A stretch of 64,000 bases of DNA from Cloeon dipterum (lineage: Eukaryota > Arthropoda > Insecta > Ephemeroptera > Baetidae), in contig NC_088790.1 in NCBI RefSeq assembly GCF_949628265.1, positions 1,554,545 through 1,618,544 of the forward strand. The letters are read 5' to 3'. This document shows, piece by piece, positions 50,230-61,278 of this stretch. The translations under genes were made by a program, and so were the position numbers. Under the pieces are notes generated by a model. It was not told the DNA's origin. It saw only the letters and a list, made by a program, of their open reading frames with translations, and ran no database searches. Each line of letters opens with the position of its first letter. Position 1 is the stretch's first letter.

Positions 50230-50560
50230 TTAACAATTTGGCTCTAGCTCCTGAAAACGCTCAACTGGGGTTAGCTATAAAAAATAATAGATTTTTAGAT
50301 ATGAGTGTAACCGCATTGTTCGGCTTCGAAACAGCTGAAATTGGCCGCCCAAGAAGGGGGCGTAATCAAGGGAATACAATATGGCATTGCACCACGCCCC
50401 CTACAAGCGGCATGTCCGCGTCGCCACTGTATTCCCTCGGTTACGCCCCTCTCTTCGACGCCGAACATTTAGGTTTCACTCACGAAAAATAATAGAATTT
50501 TCAATAACATATACTCGTCCCGGTGCCAAAAAAGGTTGCAGGAAAAAATTCTATTATTCT
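50230..50560. mobile_element. Foldback MITE with GTTCGGC...TCGGTTACGCCC arms, copy 1
   Basis: Arms such as GGGGCGTAATCAAGGGAATAC and the complement GTATTCCCTCGGTTACGCCC flank a short centre. It is homologous to the element in the intron at 53305-53600; a half copy lies near 60000-60090. Confidence 0.65.
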
Positions 50561-51235
50561 TTATATATAATTGAAAGGCCACAAATTGTCAAAAATTATG
50601 AAAATCATGAAATTTTGGAGAAAAATACGTTAAATGGCTTATTTCTAACCACAAATAAAAACAGGAGAATGTTTCTATTTGTCCTCTTTTTTACAATTTT
50701 TTAAAATGTGTCTGGAATTAATTCAGCATTCTGAGCCACCTTCGCAACAGGACTAATGTAACAGGTAAATTTTTATCTTCTGGGTGTTGTAGGTTGGATG
50801 GTAGCTCGAAGTGTGACCTGGATTACACCAGCCGGGGTTGACTGACGCCGAAAAGAAGAGAAAAAGACGGCATGCCACACGCGCCAAAAAAATTCATTTT
50901 CGGTGTAAAATTGTAGAAAGTGGATAAGCCTCATTTTTGTCTCTTGAATTGAAACATAACTGTTTTAAAAATTTTGGAAGCTACTGTTTTAATTTACGGT
51001 GATCGTACAGCCACATTAAAATTCAATGAACGCAATTCACGGTCGAAGCTGAAGACCCAGAACCTCAATTTAAGGACGTTATTTTGATTCCTCTGCTTGC
51101 CTCGCCCTCTCGCACGCTCCTTCTGTGGAAAAACAGGAAAATTATTAAACTCTGGGCTGGACAACAGTGGAAAACCCTCTCTAAGAATTTAAAACCTGCG
51201 GCGCCTCCAAGGCCAGTTGAAAAAAATAGCAGCTG

Positions 51236-51638
51236 AATGTAACCGCACACTGTGCCCCCCATCAGACGCTGGAGGAGTCATAAACTGCTCGCCGACAATG
51301 GAAAAATCATCGATTTCTCCAGAATTATGCCTGACTTGTTTATTGCTCTGAACGGAGACTCCAGCTGCTGAGGCGGGTGCTTGTGTGTGGATACGAAGAT
51401 GAAATTCTGCAAGTGTGATTTTTATAGAATTTATAGCCAGTGGTGGGGCGGATATTACATCTTTAAACCACCTCGAAGGTTTCAACACGCACTTGACCGC
51501 TGCCAACAACTGGAGTCGTGTTTTCAGGGCGCCCCTGAGGACCAACAAGAACAACGGGACGTTATTATAGGGCGGGATTTGGGGACTTTGCTTCTCCATA
51601 TTATGCTGGCCATTAGCAGGTGCCACAAGCTTTCATAA
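51236..51638 (+). pseudogene. C-type-lectin gene fragment
   Basis: The exon ending at 51638 reads IYSQWWGGYYIFKPPRRFQH, then ALDRCQQLESCFQGAPEDQQ and EQRDVI, a CTLD start with the usual AxxxC and APEDxxEQ pattern. Upstream (51238-51350) AECNRTLCPPSDAGG and later ELCLTC form a Cys-rich linker ending in an in-frame TGA. No start or later CTLD exons are found. Probably a remnant of a lectin gene related to that at 18.7-24.7 kb. Confidence 0.45.
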
Positions 51639-52740
51639 AGTCAGGCCAAAACAAGGGCCGATTCTCTTCTTCAATTTTTTCTTTATAGAAATAAGAGGAA
51701 TATTATTTACGTGTTATTGATGTGTAAAATAGGTGAATTTTTTTCAACGAGATATAGCGATTATGAGTGCGTTACAAAATGACCAAATTTTTTAAAACAT
51801 ACTGATTCAAATATATACATGCACGTTTCTCACTCTGTCAGGAAGACCATACTCCTATTCCGACCCTTTTAAACTCTTGCTTCATTGAATTCATTCGGCA
51901 CACCTGTTCTTCAGCTTGTCACAAAGCGTCTATTAGGAGCGAGGGCGTGGCCGTCTTTGTCGTCGTCTCTGGCTGATTGGCCCGACCAGGTTTTTCATCT
52001 GTCCAGACAAGTTTCTTCCCGCTATCGACCAATCACAGCTCGTTCTGCATTCGGAATGTATGTATGAGGCGATCCATTTTTATTATTTTGCCGCTCATTG
52101 CCTTTTCGATCGTCTATTGTCTATTGTTTCCCGCTAGTTTGGCTGATCCAGCTGATCAAAATTCAGAATTCTTGTGCACGGCGTCACCAAGTTGGAAACG
52201 AATTGACGTGATTTCGAAGGTTTAGTCTTCTTAGAGAGCACCTTTGCCAGCAGGTAATCTTATTTAATCTCTCAAATAATGTGTTGTAGGTGTCTGATCT
52301 AATAGTGGTATGTATGTATGTAATGTAATTTTCGGAAGATGGACGATGGCCCTGCGATGGACACTCAATGTGGGGGACAGTTTAACTACTTTTTACTGAG
52401 TTATTTCGCTGTCCCCCAATCGAAAAACCCGTCATTGCTCGTCCCCCACTTAAAATAATTAATTTAAAATTCAGCTCTAACCCGTAATATGTACATTTAT
52501 TTTATTTGTTGCTTATATCCTTCTCGATTTATTTATATACACATGTATAATGTATGTAACACAAATTTTTCTGGTTCGTTCTCGGCTGGAGTAAAGATGC
52601 GTGACCTATAGTTTTTATTTATTTGATGTCTGGGAATGGAGCAACTGCATGGTTGATTTTTCAACATTTTTTGGCCAGTAACGGCTGTATTTCCACTTCT
52701 TTCTTGTCTAAGAGTAATCAAAACTCTGTTCCTTGCAGTC
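51639..52740. other. Upstream region of the RNase H-like gene
   Basis: CCAAT-type motifs (GGCTGATTGGC at about 51970 and CGACCAATCACAG at about 52025) lie in a GC-richer block of 51920-52060. The rest to the start codon at 52741 is AT-rich and probably 5' UTR or a leader intron. Confidence 0.4.
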
Positions 52741-54160
52741 ATGGGCAAAAAGAAGGCGACAAAGACGGAGGCTGGTGGGCCACAGGCTGCGGCCATCGTG
52801 AAACCTGAAAAGGAAGCGGTGAATCTGAAAAAGCCAGCGCCAAAGAAAAGGAGAAGAATGCAGCTCAAGAGAATTTGCCAGAATTTGCTTGTGGAGCAGA
52901 ACGCCTCATGCAAGCCACGGCCTGAGCCAAAATCGGAGAGCACTGTTGTCACCCAAAAAGAAGAGCGAGAGGAGCTGCTCAGGAAGCTTCGTCAGGGCCA
53001 AGCAGACGCCAAGAAGTGCCTGGCCAACGCCGAAAAGCAACTTCGCAAGGAAAATGAAGCCCTGAAGAGGCTGGACGCTGAAATTTTGGAAATTTCTCGG
53101 ATCCATGAGAATGAGGAGGTTGTTGGCACGCTGCAATTTGATTCGGAAAACCACTGTGTCGTCTCGGTGGACGGATATAGCTCCAAGAGAGGCACTGGAT
53201 TCGGAGTCTTCTTTGGAACAGAGCACAAGCTGTGAGTTCCCAGCGTTCAATTATTAATATTGAGAAATATTTTTCAATGTGAATTTATTCAAAAAAATAA
53301 AGATGATACTCTCGTTCCTGTGACTTTTGCCACCGGAGTTGTTCGTATTAAAAAATACGATATTTTGATTTGCGTGAAACCGAAATAATGTTTGGCGTCA
53401 AAAGGGGGGTAACCGAGGGAATAATACGATATGGTGGTGCACTACGCCCCCTATGAGTGGCATGTCAGCGCCGCCATATTGTATTCCCTCGGTTACCCCC
53501 CTTTCGACGTTGAACATTTTGGTTTCACGCAAATCAAAATATTTAGTATTTTTTAATACGAACTCGGGTGGAAAAAGTCTAAAAGGAACGAGAATATCAG
53601 CTTTTTTTATTAAATCCACATTGAAAAATATTAAACACCAACGCTTATAGTTTAGAATATTTAAATTCTCTTCTTTCAGGAATGTCTCACAGCCTTTTTC
53701 GAAGCGCCCTGATGCCCACTTTGACTCAGTTCTCTATGCTGCCTTTGTTGCTTGTGAAATACTCAAAAAACTAGGTAATCATTTTATATCTGCTCAAAGT
53801 CATAACGCCACCTCTGCTCCAAATTCTGCATGGTCGCTTTAGTTAAAAAATGTAAAATATTAGTGAAAATTAATTCCCTTTTCTATGCGTTTAGGTGTGC
53901 ACAGAATGAGCATCTTCACCTCTTGCAAAGGACTTTATGAAACCATCAAACTGATGAATAAGAACCGGAAAAAGCCAGGGTCCCGTGGTCTCTTCGCCGA
54001 GCTGTGCGTCTCGTTCAAGGACATGAACACAAAAGTGGTATATATATTTGATTTGTGAGATCTCTATTATTTAATTCATTATTGTCATTCTTATTTGTAG
54101 ACAATGGTGGCAATGAATTGCTCCGAAGGATGGAAGCTGGCAAAAAAAGGCGCACCCTGA
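52741..54160 (+). CDS. RNase H1-fold pseudoenzyme with basic N-terminus and coiled coil, 262 aa
   Basis: Exons 52741-53231, 53680-53774, 53895-54037 and 54101-54160 join in phases 2, 1 and 0. The N-terminal 60 residues are Lys-rich (MGKKKATKTEAGG; PKKRRRMQLKR, a likely nuclear signal). Residues 70-120 are a coiled coil (EEREELLRKLRQGQADAKK). From residue 137 an RNase H1-like fold is visible: VVSVDGYSS, GTGFGVFFGTEH, LYAAFVACEILKKLG, RMSIFTSCKGLYETI. Of the DEDD active site only D144 remains; the Glu position is V181, the TDS position is TSC (S205), and the fourth is not evident. It should therefore be catalytically dead but might still bind RNA/DNA hybrids. Intron 1 holds a foldback MITE. Fold call is strong; role is unknown. 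Confidence 0.75.
53305..53600. mobile_element. Foldback MITE in intron 1 of the RNase H-like gene
   Basis: Left arm CTCGTTCC ... GTTCGTATTAAAAAATAC and TTGCGTGAAACC return inverted at the right end (GGTTTCACGCAA; TTTTTTAATACGAACTC; GGAACGAG). Nearly the whole element is palindromic. Confidence 0.8.
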
Positions 54161-56076
54161 GTGCTTTCTTGTCTTACAATCAAATTAAAATCATTTTGAC
54201 CATTTCTTATATTAAATTGTAGCTTCTCAAAATTGAAAATATTTCAAATTTTACCTCTGAACCAGTGAGTCAAATGTCTTAGGTGCCAGTAATCTTTTAG
54301 CACCTTAGATTAATTAATTAAAATTTTAAATTTATCAACAAAAAACGAAAAAACAAAAATATCGCTTGGAGGAAATAGTCAAATTTTTTGGGAAAACTCC
54401 TATTTTTTAGGGAAGTTCATCTAGTAAGCAACCCTGATATTGCCGCCCCCCTCGCTTTTCCTGCCAACAGTAAATGGCGGGGAGGGTTGTTTTGATATGA
54501 AGTTATCATCCCCCTTATTCTGTGGCAGTCCCTCCTATTTGAACCACTTAAAACACCTACAAGCCTTTGATGGAATCGGATAGGTAAGGTCCTTTCGGAA
54601 GAATGGTGTTTATAACCGATTTTAAAGGAAATCTCATTAAATTGGAATTGTAGTTTAAATACGATATCCTGGAGTACGGCAAAAATTTAATTAACAAAAA
54701 AATTTAACCTTAATTAGCAGTTTATTTTTACCGAGCCAATTTAATGTCAAATGAGAAATCAAAAAGACGTACGTTGCTGTAAAATTATTATTATTTGATA
54801 GTTTTCAGCTTGATCTTACGAACGCATGCCAGCAAAAAATCAAATATTAACAAGCTAACCGATTCTTTGGTTTGCGGCTGGCGTATCAGGCCGAAGAGTG
54901 TACGTTTCAAAATTTGTAATGAAAAGGATTTCTCTTGTATATATAAGAGAGAGTTGTTTTTGATTGCTGTTATCAGATTCAACTTTGCTCGGTAGACTTT
55001 AATTAAAATTTGTTTGCTTACGAATGGCAAATTGTTTCAGAAGTTTTGTGCCGAAATGGGCACAATAATATGTCGAATATTTTGTCCGGGAGCACGTACG
55101 TTGAAAGCGAGCAGCAATCGAAGCTGCACACACTCAAGCCTCCAACCCTGATTTTAGGGTTTCAAATTAAAATTGGCAGGCTTTTTCACTCTGATTATAC
55201 GGTGATGTGCTCTTCGGCTACTAAAGAATTGCAAGAGGAATGTAGGCGTTCAGAAGGCAGCTCAAAGCTAAGGAATAAAATTTTCCAGAGTGAAATTCAA
55301 CGATTTGGATATTTCAAAAACGTCGTGTCCCAGAAGCTGAGGCTCTCCTCCTAACTCCTTCACCTCTGGCCACACAAAAATGAAGAGATCTTTCCAGTAG
55401 ATTGAATACTTGAAATTTGGGTTTTGAAACAAAAATTCTATCAAGCTCAATAATTTGCACAACCCGTGATATGTGAATTAACTTTTTTTCTACAGTCCTG
55501 AGATGACGAAAAGTGTTGAAAACCAGAGAGTACAAAAGATTGAAAAAAAACAGGAAACTCTCAAGTCGACGTTAGCCTGCTAGAGACAAAAAGCAGCTTC
55601 ATCATTTTTAGATTTAATTGCAGAAAATTTGAATTTATTCCTAATATAAGCAAATGCTTTTCAGGATTTTCCAGGTTTAAATGTACAATTTTTTGTTAGA
55701 ATATATTGTGTAATAAATGTATGTAGGCAAATTTCTTAAAAGTTTAGAAAATATTTTAAGAAGACACGTCTTATTTATTTCGGATCAATCACATCAATGA
55801 AAAAAAAAATTGGAAAACAATTAATCATATATCACTCATCACGCTAAAAACATCAAGATCGCAAAGAGCAGGGATCAACATAAAAATATTTTATCAAAAA
55901 GATATAGGCTATCTCTGTTTCTAAATTAATGAACTTGCAGAAATGCAAAAATTTCTTACTCTTTTGGATCTAAACATCAAAACTTATAGAAAACTGATCC
56001 TTTATTAAAAATAAAAAAATCAGTGAATTCAAGTTCTAAAAAAATAACAAAAAGGTTGAATCAAGACATTTAGCTT
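54161..56076. other. Intergenic, with a TATA promoter and a possible small gene
   Basis: A core promoter candidate lies at 54938-54980. The plus frame from ATG 55070 to 55354 (MSNILSGSTYVESEQQSKLH ...) is open but unrecognised, and the minus strand is equally open over 55268-55535, so I cannot choose a coding strand. Confidence 0.35.
54938..54980 (+). promoter_or_regulatory. TATA box with initiator-like site
   Basis: TATATATAAG at 54938-54947 is followed about 33 bp later by TCAGATT (54973-54979), close to the arthropod initiator consensus. It precedes the open frame starting at 55010/55070. Confidence 0.4.
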
Positions 56077-58854
56077 TTAAGCTTCTTCTTCCTTTTTCAC
56101 CTCAGCCCTGTGCTCCTTGCTCTGGCTGAGGCCGTCAGGCATTGGCAGCTGGCCTGGGGAGTGAATGTTGACCAGAACGGCTAACAAAGCTTCGCTGTCG
56201 AGCAGGCCGGCCTTGGCCACGCTGGCGCCAAACTCGTCGGCCGTGAGGGTCAAGAGTCGCAACCCTCCGATCACCACAGCGCCCAGCACGTCCTTGGCCA
56301 CTTCAGGGGTCAGGCGCTGACCTCCGTTCATCTCGTTGGCCCAGGAGACCACCCTCTCGACAAGGTCGACCTCTCGGACCTGCAGTTCTGGCGCTGCCAC
56401 CAGCAGCTCGAGCGCCCTCCTCGAACACCCTAAGAAGCCGCTGTCCCACAGACACAGAGTGGTCTCCTCGGTCAGCACCTTTAAAAGGAGGAACAAAAAT
56501 TATAATTCAATTGACTCAAGTAACTCAAGAGCCGCCATATATTTAAAACGCGCTTTTTTATTTTTACCAGTTTCTCTCAGGCATTGTTTGCTTATGATAA
56601 TTTTCTAATTATTTTTTTACGTGATCTCGACTTTGATAAGCTGTCAAGAGAAATTTTTGGAGAAATTGAGGCAGGAAATAAGAAAATTTTAACCTATATC
56701 ATACAGTAAATTTTAGGTTGTCACGGGGGGGGGGGGGGATGCAGTAATTTCAATTCTAGCGAAAGAAATCGGTAAAAATTGAGTTGGGGAAAACTGGCCA
56801 ATTTGAAATTTATACTTCTTGAAACAAATATTTTTTTAAATTAAAGTGGCGTTTAATTTAAAATATAAAGATGCTTTTTGGAATTCATTTAGCCTAAACG
56901 TCAGCCTCTCATAATAATGCTGGTATTTCTCAAATCCTTAAGAATTTTTATAAGATATTTTTTGCATCTTTCTGCGCAACAGGAAGACTCTTTCAACCCT
57001 TCAACCACTTCTTCAGTGCACCAGGGGACGTGAAGAAAAGTTTATTGAAGTTATATTGAAAAAGTGTGATCCGGCCCGGAGAACCAAAATCGTGTAAAAT
57101 GCTATTTTAGCAAGTATAAAATACATTTTGAATTCTACAGTTTTAGTAAAAAAAACAGGAGTTTATCCAAATTTTGGTTAAAAAGCAGTATTTCGATTTC
57201 TTATGTATAGTAGCATTCAAGTTCAAAGGTAAAACCCCTTTTCAAGCCCATCAAAATTGAAAATTAATGCACTTTTTCATCTAATTAATTTTTTTAAATA
57301 ATCAATCTTCTTTATTTACAGGCTTTTAAAATAAACTCTACATAGGAATTTGATAAAAAAAAATAACGTCATTTCTCTGCAAATAAATTCGAATTTTACA
57401 CCCTCGAAATCCTTTTTTTTCTTTTAATTGGACGCTCTAAATCGAAATTCTTTGCTATAGCAATTCCCCATATAGGAAGAATTCCTAAATAGATAAAAAG
57501 TCAATTCACTTGTAATTAATATGATTGTTTAGCTTTTCCTGATACTTAGATAATGGTAAAAAGCCCCAATTAAATCAAATTTTCTGCCCAGCATAATATA
57601 TTTATATATACTTGAAAAGCCTTCATCTATATCATTTTAACCCAAACTAATAAAAATGCATATTTTCCAATTTAAACAGGGTTGAAAAAGGGGGTTGGCA
57701 CCCTTATGAATATATATCAGCCATCTAGAATACATATATATGCATACTGTAGTTGGTTGTCAAGTCAAACCGTGTGTTTCTTTTATGAATCTTATCTTCC
57801 GAGAGACTTTTGTCGCAAAACATGTTTTTTAATTTGGAAGCCATTGTAAAAAATTTACGAAAATGCGTTAAATTTAACTCATCTTCACATATACCACGCC
57901 GTGCGGTGTTTCAGGGTCAAATTAGATTATTGTTTTAAATTAAATAAATTACCTTAAGGGCCTTTCGCTGGATGGGCGACTTGTCCAGGGCCATGTCCAG
58001 CAGTGGCCATATAGTGTTGGGACGCACACGAGCCAGCACAAAATTGCCTGAAGTCCTCGCAAGTGGCAGGCAGCCAAGCTGTTTAGCAAGAATGTGTGCC
58101 CCCATCGCCTCTGGCACGGTATAGAAGGAAGGCTTAAAACCGTAAGCGCTCCTGCAAATGGACAAAAATAAATTTAGCTCGGCTTTTCATGCAATTTATA
58201 GAATTTTATATTTTTCACCCCCCTCGAGGTCTATTTTTTCAAACGCCAGATATTCATTGGAAACTTAAAGTGAAATTACCTGATCACGTTGCGAAAAATC
58301 CAGGGGTCCTTAGTTTTGATTCTGATGTTCAAGGTGTCTCCTACGCCTAAGTCCCGCAACTTGTTCTCGAGGGTGGATGACAGGGCTGCCAGAATTACTC
58401 GGTGACAACGGAAATCCGCCTATGCGAACAAAAAATTTTGATTTGTATTGTACAATCCTGCAAGCCGATGTAAAAAATTAAATTAAATTAATCTGAGTAC
58501 AAAAATCTCTTGCATTTAAGCTTTTCCGGAAAAGTTAGTTTTCGCCAAGCCTACTTTTACATGGGATTCTGATAAGAACTGGCGAGAATGTGTAACCCGG
58601 CAGAAACTCTAACTTAACCATTGTATAATATATATATATATATAGTCACGACCAAATTTTAATGTATACTATGCACATGTTATCATATTTTCAAATTTAA
58701 AATACAGTCATCATGTAGGAAATACAGAAAAATGAACTATGTACATAACCTGAGTTCCGTCCAAGCAAGTGACAACCACCTTCAAGTCTTGAAACTGGCC
58801 TCTTTGCTGGAAACGTTGCAGTTTGTCCTGCAGAAGGGTGCCTTTTCCGACCAT
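56077..58854 (-). CDS. BTB-BACK domain protein, 281 aa, intact
   Basis: Four exons, 58750-58854, 58280-58419, 57953-58151 and 56077-56478, join in phases 0, 2 and 0 to a complete protein. Residues 1-100 are a BTB/POZ fold: MVGKGTLLQDKLQRFQ, DLKVVVTCLDGTQADFRCHR, VILAALSSTLENKL. Then come AHILAKQLGCLPLA and a BACK domain (about 150-260): ALELLVAAPELQVREVDLVE, VVSWANEMN, LRLLTLTADEFG. The tail is Lys/Glu-rich. BTB-BACK proteins commonly serve as cullin-3 substrate adaptors or scaffolds; no Kelch or PHR domain follows, and the second domain seen in the 1-3.6 kb relatives is absent. The promoter probably lies at 58990-59110, with a CCAAT box. Intron 3 is about 1.5 kb and holds only AT-rich sequence plus a 15-bp G run near 56725. 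Confidence 0.85.
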
Positions 58855-60433
58855 TTTGGACCTCCTGGAATTTTCAGTGGCTGCAGCTGAGAAAAGCGAT
58901 TACGTGTTGAACACAACCACAGGAGGCGTGCAGACAGCAGAAGGAGAATAATGTAATGTGCATGCAATGTGCATTTAAATACATACATTTGAACAGCTGG
59001 CGGTCGAGGTCTGTCGCCAAGCAGGCAGCATCAGCCAATCAGTGTCGCTGGACCGGTGCAACATGAGAATCAGATGTACGGTCACGCCTTCTTTTCGCTT
59101 TGTTTTCTTTTTCTTATTGTTAGTAGTAGTGCAACCTTTCAAAATCGCGGCTACTCCTCCTGCTACATACTTACCTGAGGATGAAGATTAAATTACACCT
59201 GCATACAGGTCCCGCAGCACCTCTCGCTTCGCACACACAATATAGCGCCGCAAAAAATACTACATAGCTCTCTTTAGGTTTTTATTATTACATAAAATAA
59301 CGCGACATTCTCATCACGATGTATGTATTCGTATTTCTCTATTCTTCTCTGCAACGGCGGAGTGTGGATGTAATTTTTTGCTTTTATCACACAAGCACAC
59401 ACAATTTCTTTTATTTTGAGCTAATTTATTATGCATGCATTATGAAACGGAATTGTCATGCATTTTCTCGTTCAAACTATACTCTTATACTTTTTTTTGG
59501 TTGCAATCTGAGTTGAGCGTGCCACTAAAATACTACATATATTTTCGAAAATCAAAGATCACAGCCCAATAACTCTCGCTGTGAATATATGTAAATTTGT
59601 GTCATTTCATTTTTATTTTAATTAACTTGAATCAATTTAAAATTATATTCTGGATTCTGGATTGATTTGAAATATTCGATATAGTGCTTTTGCTTCCAGT
59701 TTACGAAACGAGCTGTGATTGGCCGGAGGCAAAAACAGACAAGTTTGGACCAGCCAGAAACGTGATCTAACCAATCGGCAGGCAGCCACTGGGAATTGCC
59801 ACGCCCTGCTCACCTGCCACTGAGATCAACCGCGGAAAGGTTCCAAAAAAGGATTTGCGAAGATTTTGAATGAAAGAGGCCGCTGTCAAGGCCAGTGCAG
59901 AATTGGACCTCGGATGTGAATCCACATAGTTCCATGATTTTAATTCCCAAGTTGTGGCAACACGAGTGCGCAAAAATTTTATTTTTTACTCCGCCGCAAT
60001 AATGCTATCCCTCGGTTATGCATTTTAATTTGGATGTGTCGAAGCCGATCATTTAGGCTATATATACAAGCTCACATAAAAAATCTAGTATTCTTGTTCG
60101 AAAGAAACATCCCTATTTGATTTCAATGCTAAAATCTCGAACGAGAGGCATTTTATATTGTCTGGAATTGTCAATTTTTTAGTCCTTTAGTCTTATTCAA
60201 ATATAGTGAGAAAAATTTGTTTTGTGAATGTATCTCAGATAATCCGTAATGCATAATTTTGCTTGGAAAATATTTGTTTGTATAATTTTCTGGAATTTTG
60301 TTCATGCACCTGTTGAATCAGGAATCACAGTACTAAAAATGATTTTTTTACAGACCCGCTCTGCTTGGCAAAAGTTGCTTTTCGACTTCTTGGGCAAAGC
60401 TATAAAAGGGCCGGCGCATATGTCCAGCCAATT
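58855..60433. other. BTB-gene upstream region and intergenic sequence
   Basis: 58990-59110 has CAGCCAATCAGTGTCGCTGG and GAGAATCAGATG, shared with 49.5 kb. 59700-59790 has CCAAT-type motifs (TGTGATTGGCC; AACCAATCGG). About 60000-60090 resembles a half foldback element. No exon was recognised. Confidence 0.4.
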
Positions 60434-60842
60434 GACCAGTTGCATAAACCCTTAGTGTTTGAAGCCGCCAACAGATGGCGCAACGACACTTTCTTAAAAA
60501 AATTTGTTTTAAGGCATTTCCGCTGCGATTTCAGACTCAATCTAGCTATTTTGCATTCTTCAATTATAATTTTTTTTTTGACGTGCTGATAATTAAAATT
60601 GGTTCAGCCATTCGCCGTAGAAACGTTGGAAAAGATTTCTTTATTTCAATAAATAGTTTTTCACTATTCTACAGCGATTGGCTGAACCGATTTTGGTTTT
60701 CAGCATGTCACAAGAAAGCATATTAATTGAAAAATGCACAGTAGCTAGATTGTGTCTGAAATCGCAGTGGAAGTACCTTAAAAGCGAAAGTCTACGGTGG
60801 CGCCATCTGTTGGCAGCTTCGAACACTTAGGGTTAATGCAAC
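60434..60842. mobile_element. Foldback MITE, copy 3, complete
   Basis: Ends are GACCAGTTGCATAAACCCTT and its complement TTAATGCAACTGGG. Both arms match the 826-1245 element, with inner GCCGCCAACAGATGGCGC on each side. Confidence 0.8.
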
Positions 60843-60989
60843 TGGGTGAATTCACCGAAAAACGGCACCAGAAAAATTAATAATCGGTGATTTGGAATAT
60901 TTGCATAAGTTTTTAGTCAATGAGAAAGCGTCAAGTGTGAAAGATCCAATTTAAAAAATTACTCCTGCTCTTTTATAGGTTTAAATTTG

Positions 60990-61170
60990 AATTAAGAGCA
61001 AACCATCCAAGGCAGCCCACCTCAGCAGCTAATGCATTTTGAGCCAGATAAGGCTTTAAAGTTTGATTTCGGAGCCTGCGCGGAAGCTTGCACGACTCCT
61101 CCAGCGTCTGAGGGGGGTTCAGTGTGTGTATATGCAACCATGAATTGTTTAAAAAGGGAGATAATAATTT
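60990..61170 (-). other. Lectin-linker-like fragment
   Basis: On the minus strand TEPPSDAGG ... LSGSKCISC parallels the CPPSDAGG ... LCLTC linker at 51.24-51.35 kb, and the DNA also matches there (CGACTCCTCCAGCGTCTGA). It lies just downstream of the RNase H-like gene and lacks a complete exon structure. Coding status is unsure because the plus strand is open too. Confidence 0.3.
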
Positions 61171-61278
61171 ATGAATTCTACATTCGGGAATTCAATTCAA
61201 AAGGCTGCATAATTGTAGGTGTTAATTTTAATAACTGGTGATTTTATTCAAAGACTAAAATGGACAGGAAGAGAAAAT

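Larger units (their letters stand above)
48664..51235. other. Upstream region and intergenic repeats
   Basis: Several CCTGGTGCGAATAG-like repeats lie at 48905-49275. 49480-49620 holds CAGCCAATCAGCTTCGC and GTGAGAATCAGATT, which recur at 59030-59080 upstream of the BTB gene, suggesting a duplicated promoter. A foldback element lies at about 50230-50560. No further gene was supported. Confidence 0.4.

Noticed and set aside
51189-51626. Minus-strand 145-aa ORF
   Set aside because: The plus strand of the same DNA shows a CTLD pattern with plausible acceptor sites, which explains the region better.
55268-55535. Minus-strand ORFs opposite the 55-kb plus frame
   Set aside because: Both strands are open and neither has a recognisable motif or a splice partner, so no CDS call was made.
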